DNA of 64,000 nucleotides. Origin: UBA6614 sp002433235. Its GTDB lineage: Bacteria > Verrucomicrobiota > Verrucomicrobiia > Limisphaerales > UBA1100. The notes beneath the pieces are model-generated. The model was not told the DNA's origin, did no database searches, and saw nothing but the letters and a program-made list of their open reading frames with translations. The stretch is from the NCBI GenBank assembly GCA_002433235.1, contig DJHS01000054.1, positions 62,001 to 126,000 of the forward strand, given 5' to 3'. Below, in pieces: positions 33,240 to 42,193 of this stretch. The position numbers were made by a program, and so were the translations under genes. Numbering within the stretch: the first letter of the stretch is position 1; every line of letters begins with the position of its first letter.

Positions 33240-34606
33240 TGGATTTTAACGAGATACTAACAATTCTTTTCCTGATCTTGGCGGTAGGTTTTTTGGTATT
33301 CCTCAATGGATTCTTCGTGGCCGCTGAATTCGCGCTCGTCAAGGTGCGGGAAACACAGCTCGGCCCGTTGGCCGCCAAGGGCAATCGCCGGGCAAAAATG
33401 GCACGCCATCTGGTCTCGAATTTGGATGCGTACCTCAGCGCGTGCCAACTGGGCATCACCCTCGCCAGTTTGGCCTTGGGTTATGTGGGGCATCCTATTT
33501 TTGACAAGCTGCTTTCGCCAATTTATGAAATTCAAGTCGATGGCAGGGACCTTCTTGAGAGTGTGTATTGGAGGAATACCATTTCCTATGCCGTTGGATT
33601 TGGCGTTATCACTGTACTGCACATTGTCGTAGGTGAAATGGCGCCGAAATGGCTGGCTATCCAGCGTTCGCTGTCAACCAGTCTGTGGGTGGCTTATCCT
33701 CTGCGGTGGTTTTATTGGATTATGTATCCCTTTATTTGGGCGTTGAACAGTTGCGCCTTGTGGCTGCTGCGTAAGGCCGGCTTGGGGGAGGTGGATGAGC
33801 ACTCTCACATCCATTCCGAGGATGAATTGCGAACTATGCTCGCAGGATCCAGTCGGGGAGGGGAACCAGTGGGTTTTGGACGGGACATTGTGTTGAACGC
33901 GTTCGATTTAAAGAACCGTGTAGCGAGGGAAGTCATGCGGCCTCGCCGTGAGATTGTGGGTTTCAATACAGGCGCGTCGATTGAGGACTGTCTGGAATTG
34001 GCGGAAAAGACTCGCCACTCGCGGTTTCCGCTGTGTGTGGATGGGAACATTGACGAAACGAAGGGGGTCATTCATATCAAGGATCTGTACGCCCAGCGGC
34101 ACACGGCGAAAACGGCTGAGGAATTGTTACCCTTTGCGCGCTGCTTGGTCTATGTACCGGAGGTGGCGCGGTTGGAAAGGCTGCTGCATATGTTCCTTGA
34201 TCGGAAACTGCACTTTGCCCTGGTGGTGAACGAGTTTGGGGATACCGTGGGCATGGTGACGCTGGAGAATATCATCGAGGAACTGGTTGGCCAGATTCAG
34301 GACGAGTTTGACCAGGAAAAACCCATGTTCAAGAAGCTGAACGACAACTGTTGGGATATTGCCGGGACGATGCCGCTGCATGAATTGACTGAGTTAACCG
34401 GGGAACCCTGCGAGGAGAAGGGGGTGTCCACCGTCAGTGGTCTGATCACACGGCGTTTGGGGACGTTTCCCAAGGTGGGGGACAATCTTCAGTTGGGCAG
34501 CTACGAACTGCGCGTGGAACAGACGTATCGATTGCAGGTGGAACAGGCGCGCTTGATCAAGGAAAATGGCAGCGAATCCGAGCCAGTTGAGGGAGCGGAT
34601 GGTTAA
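33239..34606 (+). CDS. CNNM/CorC-HlyC-type membrane protein (DUF21-CBS-HlyC)
   Basis: This third paralogue has 455 residues and is of the longer YhdP/TlyC-like type. It starts LVFLNGFFVAAEFALVKVR with four membrane segments and VVGEMAPKWLAI. The CBS pair includes EVMRPRREIVGF and VVNEFGDTVGMVTLENIIEELVG, and the CorC_HlyC domain ends with LRVEQTYRLQVEQARL. The ATG at 33239 shares a base with the previous stop (TGATG). Its stop overlaps that of the convergent HAD gene by 3 bases. The three genes form one translationally coupled unit. Confidence 0.9.
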   Translation: MDFNEILTILFLILAVGFLVFLNGFFVAAEFALVKVRETQLGPLAAKGNRRAKMARHLVSNLDAYLSACQLGITLASLALGYVGHPIFDKLLSPIYEIQVDGRDLLESVYWRNTISYAVGFGVITVLHIVVGEMAPKWLAIQRSLSTSLWVAYPLRWFYWIMYPFIWALNSCALWLLRKAGLGEVDEHSHIHSEDELRTMLAGSSRGGEPVGFGRDIVLNAFDLKNRVAREVMRPRREIVGFNTGASIEDCLELAEKTRHSRFPLCVDGNIDETKGVIHIKDLYAQRHTAKTAEELLPFARCLVYVPEVARLERLLHMFLDRKLHFALVVNEFGDTVGMVTLENIIEELVGQIQDEFDQEKPMFKKLNDNCWDIAGTMPLHELTELTGEPCEEKGVSTVSGLITRRLGTFPKVGDNLQLGSYELRVEQTYRLQVEQARLIKENGSESEPVEGADG

Positions 34607-35484
34607 GACCACGACGGTGCCTCTGGCAGGCAGGCATCAAATTCATCCAGTAGGTTCCGTTGATAGTCCCCGGCAAAGGAGCCGTCGAAGAATTTTACAA
34701 GCGCCTCGTCGTGCAGGCGTTTCCAACTGCCCTCTTCCTGGCCGGGATTGATGGGGAAGAACAGGGCTTGATTTGCACTGGCGGCTTGATGATCGCCGGG
34801 AGCATCGCCAATCATCAGCACCTTCGAGGGCTCATATTTTTCCCCAGTCGCAAATTTCAGATGCTCGGTTTTCGTGCCCATCTCCTGTCCGGCAATCAGG
34901 CGGACTTGATCCGTCATCTTATTGTCGGCCCACTCACGCTTTAGCGCATCCGAAGGTGTTTGGGAAATAACCATACAGTCGGCATGTTCGTTCATCTTAA
35001 CGAGACATTCGCCAACAAGGGGAAAGGGGGGAATGCCGCGGACGATATCCTCAATCTGCGTGTTTACCGCATCGGACCATTCTCGGATTGGAATGAGGGC
35101 ACTGTTGCCGGATTCAATTTCAGCGTACAACGTCGCATTGCCGAGCTTGGACTCCCGTTTCATCCAGTCATCAAGGGCGGGAAACGCGGGGGCGTTGATG
35201 CCACGTGACTTGGCTTCAGGGTGGCTGTTCATCAAGTCCAAGGCACGGGTGACCGCGTGGAACCGGTTGCAGCCGCGTGTCTTGGAATACAGATTCACAA
35301 ACTCCCATATTTCACGCGCGTACTTGCTGGCCGCCTGCAGGTCAAAGTGTTTGATGAACATGGGGGCAAAACACTCCTTGTGCTTGATCTCCATGGAATC
35401 AAACACGCACCCATCCGAGTCAATGCCAATGAAGAAGGACTTCGCTGGCACGAAATCCTTCAGCGCTTGTGCGGGATCAGGCAT
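34603..35484 (-). CDS. HAD-superfamily hydrolase
   Basis: The 293-residue protein has the haloacid-dehalogenase motifs: I, FIGIDSDGCVFDSME (Asp nucleophile and general acid); II, MVISQTPSDAL; and IV, VLMIGDAPGDHQAA (acidic metal ligands). A large helical cap lies between I and II. It is likely a phosphatase or related phosphotransfer enzyme with unknown substrate. The ATG at 35484 overlaps the end of gnd by 8 bases; an upstream in-frame extension lies inside gnd and was dropped. The overlap suggests co-translation with 6-phosphogluconate dehydrogenase and perhaps a sugar-phosphate substrate, which is inference. Confidence 0.85.
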   Translation of the reverse strand: MPDPAQALKDFVPAKSFFIGIDSDGCVFDSMEIKHKECFAPMFIKHFDLQAASKYAREIWEFVNLYSKTRGCNRFHAVTRALDLMNSHPEAKSRGINAPAFPALDDWMKRESKLGNATLYAEIESGNSALIPIREWSDAVNTQIEDIVRGIPPFPLVGECLVKMNEHADCMVISQTPSDALKREWADNKMTDQVRLIAGQEMGTKTEHLKFATGEKYEPSKVLMIGDAPGDHQAASANQALFFPINPGQEEGSWKRLHDEALVKFFDGSFAGDYQRNLLDEFDACLPEAPSWS

Positions 35485-36928
35485 TGTAAGTGCTGGAGGA
35501 AACACTACCCCCGCGGCCGGTCCAGTTGGTGTGGTGGAATTCGCCGCGAGGTGTATCGATCCGCTCGTACGTGTGCGCACCAAAGTAGTCCCGCTGTGCT
35601 TGGAGGAGGTTTGCTGGAAGGCACTCGGAGCGGTAGCTGTCGTAAAAGGCCAAGGCGCTGCTGAAGGCCGGGACGGGAATACCGCGTTTGGCCGCTACGG
35701 CCACCACGTTGCGCCAACCTTTCTGGCTGCGGCGGATTTGTCCCTTGAAAAAAATGTCGAGCATCAGGTTGGGCAGGCGGGGGTGCTTGTCGTAGGCCTC
35801 CTTGATTTTGTCCAGAAAACGGCTTCGTATGATGCAGCCACCGCGCCACATGAGGGCAATGTTGCCGTAATTCAGCCGCCAGCCGAACTCCTTGGCGGCC
35901 GCCCGCAGGAGCATGAAGCCTTGGGCATAGCTGACAATCTTGGAGGCATACAGGGCACATCGAATGTCCTCCACGAACTTTTTCCGATCGCGCGTGATGG
36001 CTGGCTTGGGGCCACGAAGTTTTTTTGAGGCCTTGACGCGTTCGTCCTTGAAAGCGCTGACGCAGCGCGCGTAGACAGCCGACGCAATCAGCGTGACTGG
36101 AATGCCCAGCTCCTGTGAACTGATAACCGTCCACTTGCCGGTGCCCTTTTGGCCAGCGGTATCGAGAATCTTCTCCACCAACGGTTCGCCGTTGTCGCGA
36201 AAGGCGAGGATGTCGCGAGTGATTTCAATAAGGTAGCTGTCAAGATCACCGTTGTTCCATCCCGCGAATACCTCATGCATTTCATCCGCTGTCATACCGA
36301 GTCCGTTTTTCATGAGACTGTAGGCCTCGCAAATGAGTTGCATGTCACCATACTCGATGCCGTTGTGAACCATTTTCACAAAATGCCCGGCACCATTTTC
36401 CCCTACCCAATCACAGCAGGGTGATCCGTCATCAACCTTGGCCGAGATTGCCTGCAGGATGGGCTTTATATGCGCCCAAGCCTCGGGGGAACCGCCGGGC
36501 ATGATGGAAGGGCCGGTGCGCGCACCCTCCTCCCCGCCAGACACTCCCGCGCCAATGTACAACAAACCGCGGGCCTCGACATATTTTGTCCGGCGCACGG
36601 TGTCCTGATAGAGGGAGTTGCCGCCATCGATGATGATGTCGCCGGGATCAAGATGTGGCATTAACTTGTCGATAAAGTCATCCACCGCCTGCCCCGCCTT
36701 GACAAGCAGCATGACGCGACGGGGTCGCTTGAGGTTATCAACCATTTCCTGAATCGAATGCGCGCCGATGATGTTCGTGCCGGCTGCTTCACCGCGCATG
36801 AAATTTTCCACCTTGGAGACGGTTCGATTGTAGGCCACGACAGTGAAGCCGTGGTCGTTCATGTTTAAAATCAAATTCCGGCCCATCACGGCCAGACCAA
36901 TCAGTGCAATGTCACCTCTGGGTTCCAT
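35477..36928 (-). CDS. gnd: 6-phosphogluconate dehydrogenase (decarboxylating)
   Basis: Gnd makes ribulose 5-phosphate, CO2 and NAD(P)H in the oxidative pentose phosphate pathway. The 483-residue protein has the long-form length. It has the Rossmann start IALIGLAVMGRNLILNMNDHG, substrate motifs GVSGGEEGARTGPSIMPGG and KMVHNGIEYGDMQLI with GQKGTGKW, and the C-terminal LPANLLQAQRDYFGAHTYER. The ATG at 36928 (MEPRGDIALIGL) is where homology begins; the frame upstream to 37090 is not coding-like. It precedes the HAD gene with an 8-base overlap. Confidence 0.97.
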   Translation of the reverse strand: MEPRGDIALIGLAVMGRNLILNMNDHGFTVVAYNRTVSKVENFMRGEAAGTNIIGAHSIQEMVDNLKRPRRVMLLVKAGQAVDDFIDKLMPHLDPGDIIIDGGNSLYQDTVRRTKYVEARGLLYIGAGVSGGEEGARTGPSIMPGGSPEAWAHIKPILQAISAKVDDGSPCCDWVGENGAGHFVKMVHNGIEYGDMQLICEAYSLMKNGLGMTADEMHEVFAGWNNGDLDSYLIEITRDILAFRDNGEPLVEKILDTAGQKGTGKWTVISSQELGIPVTLIASAVYARCVSAFKDERVKASKKLRGPKPAITRDRKKFVEDIRCALYASKIVSYAQGFMLLRAAAKEFGWRLNYGNIALMWRGGCIIRSRFLDKIKEAYDKHPRLPNLMLDIFFKGQIRRSQKGWRNVVAVAAKRGIPVPAFSSALAFYDSYRSECLPANLLQAQRDYFGAHTYERIDTPRGEFHHTNWTGRGGSVSSSTYNA

Positions 36929-37028
36929 GTGTAAAAGCCACCTCGGGGCGCGAAGGATTACCGAATCAAGCCCGCGATAAAAGCAGAATCTGTGGGTTAG
37001 GACGAAACGGCGTGAAGGAAAGGTTACA

Positions 37029-37523
37029 TTAAAATTGCAACCGTTCGTCAGCGGCCAACAATTCTTCCAGATTACCCCAGCTCGCCTCATTCATCGTGTG
37101 GAAGGCGTGCAGGTAAAGAATGACGGATTCCTTGTCGTGGCTGGCCAAGAGAGTATCAATGGCCGTGTTCAACTTGTCATCCTCCATTGAGGGAGGCAAA
37201 TCCTCCACTACGCCATCCTCATGCTGAATGCCGAGTTTATCGAGAAACGTCTTCACCATTTCCACCTGATTCTTGAGCAGCCAGCCTCGAATCAATCCGG
37301 ACGCCGCTTCATTGAAGCCAGGGCGCGTGAGCGACTTGAGGATCATCTTGTGCCGCATGGACTTGGGTTGCTTCTTCAGGAATACGGGGCGAACCCGCTG
37401 CACTTGAGCCACGGCGTTAAGGGTGGCCTGATAGACCTCCTTGTTGTCCCCCGCGGTGTCCTCAATGATGCGGAGTGCCAATTCCGGGGACATAAACCCG
37501 AATAGTTCGTATGATGCCAGCAT
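37029..37523 (-). CDS. Conserved-looking hypothetical protein, 164 residues
   Basis: I do not recognise this family. The product is predicted mostly helical and soluble, starts MLASYELFGFMSPELALRI and has no signal peptide, membrane segment or metal motif. The last third is acidic (EDLPPSMEDDKLNTAI). It lies 9 bases after lpxI on the same strand and about 100 bases before gnd, so it is probably co-transcribed with lpxI. Base composition and codon use look like those of the surrounding genes, which supports it being real. Confidence 0.7.
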   Translation of the reverse strand: MLASYELFGFMSPELALRIIEDTAGDNKEVYQATLNAVAQVQRVRPVFLKKQPKSMRHKMILKSLTRPGFNEAASGLIRGWLLKNQVEMVKTFLDKLGIQHEDGVVEDLPPSMEDDKLNTAIDTLLASHDKESVILYLHAFHTMNEASWGNLEELLAADERLQF

Positions 37524-37532
37524 GTTGGTGTG

Positions 37533-38348
37533 TCAGGTGGCGGCCACCGTGATCTTGTGTTGCTCGGCGGCTCTTTCCACGACCTCACGTTCCAGCAACA
37601 GTGTGCGGCCGGCTTCAAAGGCCAGCACTGCCAGACGGGAGGCGGCGCAGATTTCCAAAGTTTTCGGACCAAGGCAAGGAATATCGAACCGGAAATCATG
37701 CCCGGGCTTGGCGACCTTCACGGCCACGGCGCCTCCCTCTTTGCCGGCCAGTTCGCCGCCGCGAGCCAGACAGTCATCTGTGCCTTCCCAGCCCTCCACG
37801 GCCAACACGGCACCATCCTTCACAACAACGGTTTGGCCGATGTCCAGACGCGCGATCTCGACAGCCATTTGGTGGGCAAACTTGATATCCGCCTGTTGCG
37901 CGGAGGTGGGAGTAGGGCCGACGGTAAATCCTTCGCCGGGCATGGCGGGTTGCAGCCAGGGGGTGGCTTCAATCAGGTTAATGCCTTCACTGGAGAGTTC
38001 CTTGGCGATGGCGCCAAAAATGGAATGGGCGTTCTTGGTTTTCAGTCCCATGAGAAGTTTTACCGCTCGCAGGTCAGGGCGGAGGTTGAAGAGATTGCCG
38101 GGGGCAACTTGGCCGACCATGACGCATTCAGAAATACTATGCTCCTTGAATCCATTGATGAGCTTGCCGAGTTGGCCCACTTTGATCCAGACGGTTTCGT
38201 CGACGAGATTTTCAATCGCTTCCTCGGTTTCCCCATGCATGGCCACAGCCACCAGTTTTTTTACTCCCGCCGCCCGCGCCTCCCTTGCGAGCAGTAGCGG
38301 AAGGTTACGATTGCCAGCAATGATGCCGAGTGCTTCAGGGGTGCTCAC
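37533..38348 (-). CDS. lpxI: UDP-2,3-diacylglucosamine pyrophosphatase LpxI
   Basis: LpxI hydrolyses UDP-2,3-diacylglucosamine to lipid X, the fourth step of lipid A synthesis, replacing LpxH in many phyla. The sequence shows LGIIAGNRNLPLLLAREAR at the start, LMGLKTKNAHSIFGAI, and the C-terminal half TVVVKDGAVLAVEGWEGTD, KVAKPGHDFRFDIPCLGPKT. I place the start at the GTG at 38348 (STPEALGII, 271 residues) because homology begins there; a TTG at 38384 would overlap the U-run of the upstream gene's terminator. Its presence argues for a lipopolysaccharide outer membrane. Confidence 0.9.
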   Translation of the reverse strand: MSTPEALGIIAGNRNLPLLLAREARAAGVKKLVAVAMHGETEEAIENLVDETVWIKVGQLGKLINGFKEHSISECVMVGQVAPGNLFNLRPDLRAVKLLMGLKTKNAHSIFGAIAKELSSEGINLIEATPWLQPAMPGEGFTVGPTPTSAQQADIKFAHQMAVEIARLDIGQTVVVKDGAVLAVEGWEGTDDCLARGGELAGKEGGAVAVKVAKPGHDFRFDIPCLGPKTLEICAASRLAVLAFEAGRTLLLEREVVERAAEQHKITVAAT

Positions 38349-38382
38349 GGGTGGGAGTATAACAGGAGGATTTGATGCAGGC

Positions 38383-38409
38383 AAAAAAAACGGGCGGCCA
38401 AGCCGCCCG
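38383..38409 (-). terminator. Intrinsic terminator after the first helical membrane protein gene
   Basis: CGGGCGGC (38391-38398) and GCCGCCCG (38402-38409) form an 8-bp GC stem with a 3-base loop, followed on the minus strand by eight U residues (38390-38383). It lies 24 bases after the stop of the gene at 38433-39254 and just upstream of lpxI, so it separates those units. Confidence 0.88.
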
Positions 38410-38432
38410 CTGATATAAATTTTTGCCCGAGT

Positions 38433-39254
38433 TTAGTTTTTCTCGGGAGCTGGGGCGGGTTTCTGAAGTTCCCCGGGTTGATGGGTCGGGGTGCTCCATT
38501 CCAACTTATCGAGCATCACCGCGATGGCATAGCGCAGGTCCAGGTCCTCCGAATCCATGTTTTCATCCTTGGTGACGGCCAGCTCCGAAAGGTCATTGTT
38601 AACCCTTTCCAGCCGCTCGTAGGTGGACTTGTAAACCTCATCGATGCCGGGATCACCAAACTCACGGTTCTCCGCAATTTTGTACAGGTCATCAATCAGG
38701 GCATCGGTCAGGAGCCGAATGCTGCCTTCCAGTTTAGCCTTCAGGCGGGCTTTCTCCTGCTCGTCATCCTTCACCGCCTGAAGATCCTTGACCGTGTCGA
38801 TATAGGCTTTTAGTTCCGCTTGGTGCGCGTCGATCATGGTGCCAACGGCGTCCTTAAACTTGGGCTTCAAGTCATCCAAAACGGCATCCAGTTGAGCTTC
38901 CGCTTGGCCTTGAAAGGCCTGGCGATACTCGGGGATGGTCGAGGTAATCAGCTTGGGAACCTCGTCTTGAATGTACCGGGGCAGGTCGTCCCTGATTCCC
39001 TTCGCCAACTCTGGGCCACGGGTTTGAATCTGTTCATCTGCCCAAGTCACGACGTAACTCCGAATGGTGTCCTGAGTGACAAGTTCCTTGGTCTTGCTGG
39101 TGATAAACCACATGTAGCCTAGCACCACGACACAGAGAACCGCGGAGATCGTGATGGAATTGCTATGGGATTTTTTGGTCTTTTCGTAGAGCTCCTCGAT
39201 GAACGCAGCCTGATCTTCGTTTGCGCCCGATTGCTTTTGTTGTTCGTCGCTCAT
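38433..39254 (-). CDS. Single-pass membrane protein with long helical periplasmic region, function unknown
   Basis: The 273-residue protein has a charged N-terminal cytoplasmic stretch, one membrane helix (about 33-52, SITISAVLCVVVLGYMWF) and then about 200 residues rich in Lys, Glu, Asp, Ala and Leu that look like extended helices or a coiled coil (for example PEYRQAFQGQAEAQLDAVLD). The tail is Pro-rich. It resembles the next gene upstream in topology, length and in short segments (both have an EL-rich stalk with an acidic tail), so the two are probably paralogues. It lies 39 bases after that gene and is followed by a strong terminator. The function is unknown; a structural or spacer role in the envelope is a guess. 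Confidence 0.78.
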   Translation of the reverse strand: MSDEQQKQSGANEDQAAFIEELYEKTKKSHSNSITISAVLCVVVLGYMWFITSKTKELVTQDTIRSYVVTWADEQIQTRGPELAKGIRDDLPRYIQDEVPKLITSTIPEYRQAFQGQAEAQLDAVLDDLKPKFKDAVGTMIDAHQAELKAYIDTVKDLQAVKDDEQEKARLKAKLEGSIRLLTDALIDDLYKIAENREFGDPGIDEVYKSTYERLERVNNDLSELAVTKDENMDSEDLDLRYAIAVMLDKLEWSTPTHQPGELQKPAPAPEKN

Positions 39255-39293
39255 TTTAGTAAAGTGTTTAAAGGTTTTTGTCGGGAACGCCTG

Positions 39294-40094
39294 CTAGTTG
39301 TTTTGCTGCTCATTCTGTTTGATCTGGTCAGCTTCTTGTTGTGCCTTGAGGGCTTCCTCAGCTTCGCGCAGTTGAATGTTGACCCGTTCCATCAGGGTCA
39401 ATGCCATGGAAATGGTGAACTCCCGTTCCCGGCTTTGCAGTGAGCCGTATTCCTTGTCATAGATTGTATTGAGGTGATTTGACATGGAGGACAACTCGTC
39501 AATGTGCGGCTTGAACATCACGGCTATGATGTCCCCCGTGCGATTGGTGGAGGAGGTATAAACACCCTTCTGGATGGCCTCAACCAACTCGCCGGACTCA
39601 AGCTCGCCGATAGTGCCTTGAGGCGTTTCGACAGCCTCCAGTTTTTCACCCAAGGACTCGTAAAGAATCTGGTTCAGAGTCTCGATGCCCTTGTCCGGCA
39701 CGGTGCTAACCAGCAGGTCCAATTCCTCGGCCGCAATCTTGACCACATCACTGCCTTGGTTTTGCCAAAGCAATTTAAGCTGTCTTTCGATTTCCTTTTG
39801 GGAATCGGCAAAGGTATCCTTAACTAGTTTTTTGGCGCCTGGAATCACGGAGACTTTTGCATCTTCGTGAAGCTTGTTGAAAAACTCTTGGGCACCCGCC
39901 GCATCAGTGGGGAATTCACCGCGGACATGGTTGACAATGGACAGGATGAAGAGGGCAATAATCAGGAGGACGGCGACCACTGAGCCAATACGCCACATGC
40001 GTGTCTCGGCCGTGAGTCGGTTAATTTCCTGAATCAGCATCGACTGATCTTCACCCGTATTGGTTTGGTTGTTTTTTTCTTCTGAGGATGACAT
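39294..40094 (-). CDS. Single-pass membrane protein with long helical periplasmic region, function unknown
   Basis: The 266-residue protein has a hydrophilic N-terminus (MSSSEEKNNQTNTGEDQS), one membrane helix (about 35-55, IGSVVAVLLIIALFILSIV) and a long predicted helical region ending in a Gln/Asn-rich tail (EALKAQQEADQIKQNEQQNN). It is first in a two-gene unit with its apparent paralogue, reading away from the DUF5069 gene. The 134 bases upstream to 40228 are the probable divergent promoter region. No enzymatic motif is visible. Confidence 0.78.
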   Translation of the reverse strand: MSSSEEKNNQTNTGEDQSMLIQEINRLTAETRMWRIGSVVAVLLIIALFILSIVNHVRGEFPTDAAGAQEFFNKLHEDAKVSVIPGAKKLVKDTFADSQKEIERQLKLLWQNQGSDVVKIAAEELDLLVSTVPDKGIETLNQILYESLGEKLEAVETPQGTIGELESGELVEAIQKGVYTSSTNRTGDIIAVMFKPHIDELSSMSNHLNTIYDKEYGSLQSREREFTISMALTLMERVNIQLREAEEALKAQQEADQIKQNEQQNN

Positions 40095-40228
40095 TACTAA
40101 TGGCCTCGATTGGGTATTTTTGGGTTGAGACAGCGCACTCTGGCCTTATTGTGGACAACGTGTCAATAATGTTTTTCGTGAGCCAGAGTCTATTGACTTT
40201 TGCCCAATATTGCGGGGAATATCGGCCT

Positions 40229-40660
40229 GTGAGTGATGTGACTTATCCACGAAGTCCACGTGAACAAATGGCCGGCTGGTGTTGGTTGCCGCGGTTTGTG
40301 GACAAGATTCGCCTGAACGCGGCGGGCAAATTGCACCCGGATTATCAGCCCAATTTTTGCCACAAGGGCTTCGACTTGGCTTGGTTGGAAGCCGCGGGAC
40401 TGGAAGGAGATGCCTTTGTACGGATGGTTGAAGCTACGGTGACTGATGGTGAAGTGTGTGATTGGGTGAGCAGGAATGCCCGGGCCTCCGATGCCGACAA
40501 GGAGGCGTTTCGGGAGAAAATGGAGTTTTACGGGCGCGATGAATCCAACGCTGAACTGCGTGCCTTGCTTCAAAAGCGCAAGGAGAATGCCGGCCTTGGC
40601 GACCGGGATGATATCCAGTGCTTCGTGGATTACATCGAGGCGGATGAAGGCAGGTCTTAG
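40229..40660 (+). CDS. DUF5069 family protein
   Basis: The product of 143 residues matches DUF5069 in length and motifs: TYPRSPREQMAGWCWLPRFVDKIRLN near the start (split here as YPRSPREQ, LPRFVDK), then YQPNFCHKGFDLAWLE and DGEVCDWVS. The family is common in Planctomycetota and Verrucomicrobiota and has no established function. I chose the GTG at 40229 because homology begins almost immediately. In-frame ATGs at 40088 and 40169 would add unconserved residues, and the first would overlap the divergent gene. Confidence 0.8.
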   Translation: MSDVTYPRSPREQMAGWCWLPRFVDKIRLNAAGKLHPDYQPNFCHKGFDLAWLEAAGLEGDAFVRMVEATVTDGEVCDWVSRNARASDADKEAFREKMEFYGRDESNAELRALLQKRKENAGLGDRDDIQCFVDYIEADEGRS

Positions 40661-40665
40661 CCGAC

Positions 40666-40693
40666 AAAAAAAGCGCCGGAATTATCCGGCGCT
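40666..40693 (-). terminator. Intrinsic terminator after the oxidoreductase gene
   Basis: AGCGCCGGA (40672-40680) and TCCGGCGCT (40685-40693) form a perfect 9-bp stem with a 4-base loop, followed on the minus strand by seven U residues (40672-40666). It lies 22 bases after the stop of the Gfo/Idh/MocA gene. The stem could also slow plus-strand transcription from the DUF5069 gene, although no T-run is present on that side. Confidence 0.88.
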
Positions 40694-40714
40694 TGGAGGG
40701 TGTGATTCAAGTGC

Positions 40715-42181
40715 CTAGCCTAGGTCCGGCACAACGTATGGCTTGCGGTATTCGCGCGTGAGCAGCTTGTTGGCCGCGGCATTGCCGGGGAAGGTTTCCT
40801 TCTTGGTGTCCATGGTCAGCGCCGGACCCAATGTCAATGGCGTGGCCTTTAGGTCCACCTCGTTCTTCGCCGCCAAGTGGTCAATCATCCGGTCCACGGC
40901 CTCAGTGGCAGCGAAGTCGCCCTTGATGGTTTCCCGAATATCCTCCACCGAGGCTCCCTTGCCGACGCGGTGGGAGATGTTGCCGGTGTGGCAGAGCGCG
41001 CTGGAAAGATGGCCCTCCAGGATTTCCGCGTTGAGATCCGATGGCTTGCGGCTGCGCACGGCCTCGATGAAGTTGCCGAAGTGATCGCCGCCGCCACCGA
41101 AGTTTTTGATTTGTTTATTGTCGTTGTCGTAAACTTGGACGGAGCCATAGTTGCGGACGGCTACCCAGCCCTTTTCGCACTCAACAAACACCGCCACGCT
41201 GCCACCGCGGTAGGTCGGGCGCTGGCCCGAACCCTTCACAACGCCAAGGCCCCGCACTTCAAAGATCAATGGCGCGGTTTTGTAGTCATGGTAAATTACT
41301 TGCGTGTTTGCCGTTTCGCCGTCGTCCTCGTAGCCGAGGCGTCCGCCGACACTCCACACACGTGGTGAAAGTTCCATGTCGCCAAGGAACCAGCGGGCGA
41401 TATCCATCTGGTGGATGCCTTGGTTACCCAAGTCACCATTGCCGTAGTCCCACATCCAGTGCCAATCGTAATGCAGTCGCTTGCGGCTCAATGGCTTTTT
41501 CGGTGCCGGGCCAAGCCACAGGTCATATTCCACGGAGTCCGGGATGGGATTGTCCTCGGTGGTCAGCCCAATGCTGGGGCGGCGCTTGTAGCAAAGGCCG
41601 CGCGATACCTTGATCTTGCCCAAGGCGCCGGACTGGACAAACTCAACGGCGTCCTGAATGCATTTGCTGGAACGCGCCTGGGTGCCGGTTTGAACAATCT
41701 TTTTGAATTTGCGCGCGGCATTCACAATTTGGCGGCCCTCCCACACGTTGTGGCTGACGGGTTTTTCCACATAGACATCCTTGCCGGCTTGGATGGCCCA
41801 GATGGATGCCAATGCATGCCAGTGGTTGGGCGTGGCTATGGTCACGATGTCGAGATCCTTGTCTTCCAACATCTTGCGCAGGTCGGTGAAGCCTTTGACC
41901 TTATATCTGTTCACGCCGCCTTGAAGCACGCCCTTGTCTACATCGCAAAGGGAATGGAGCCGGACGCCTTTCTCGGCCTTTTGCATGTTGCGGATGGAGC
42001 CGATGTGGCTGTTGCCGCGTCCTCGGAAACCGATGGTTCCCGCGTTCAAGGTGTCATTGGCACCCTTCACTTGGGCCCAACTTTTGGCCGTCCAACTCAC
42101 GGTCGCGCCCGTGTAGAGTGATGTCTTCAGGAACGACCGGCGAGTCTGCCGGGTGATGGTGGTTTTGTATTTTTTTTCCAT
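40715..42181 (-). CDS. Tat-exported Gfo/Idh/MocA-family oxidoreductase
   Basis: The 488-residue protein starts with a twin-arginine signal (TRRSFLKTSLYTGATVS; RR at 14-15), so it is probably folded with its cofactor in the cytoplasm and then exported. The Rossmann domain follows (AGTIGFRGRGNSHI), then DIVTIATPNHWHALASIWA and the EKPVSHN motif with the catalytic-type Lys. The C-terminal Gfo/Idh/MocA fold includes DYGNGDLGNQGIHQMDIARW. Such proteins act on sugars or sugar derivatives; this substrate is unknown. It lies 12 bases after a DUF6807 gene. Paired secreted proteins of these two families are common in Planctomycetota and Verrucomicrobiota. Confidence 0.92.
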   Translation of the reverse strand: MEKKYKTTITRQTRRSFLKTSLYTGATVSWTAKSWAQVKGANDTLNAGTIGFRGRGNSHIGSIRNMQKAEKGVRLHSLCDVDKGVLQGGVNRYKVKGFTDLRKMLEDKDLDIVTIATPNHWHALASIWAIQAGKDVYVEKPVSHNVWEGRQIVNAARKFKKIVQTGTQARSSKCIQDAVEFVQSGALGKIKVSRGLCYKRRPSIGLTTEDNPIPDSVEYDLWLGPAPKKPLSRKRLHYDWHWMWDYGNGDLGNQGIHQMDIARWFLGDMELSPRVWSVGGRLGYEDDGETANTQVIYHDYKTAPLIFEVRGLGVVKGSGQRPTYRGGSVAVFVECEKGWVAVRNYGSVQVYDNDNKQIKNFGGGGDHFGNFIEAVRSRKPSDLNAEILEGHLSSALCHTGNISHRVGKGASVEDIRETIKGDFAATEAVDRMIDHLAAKNEVDLKATPLTLGPALTMDTKKETFPGNAAANKLLTREYRKPYVVPDLG

Positions 42182-42193
42182 GATCTTAATTTA

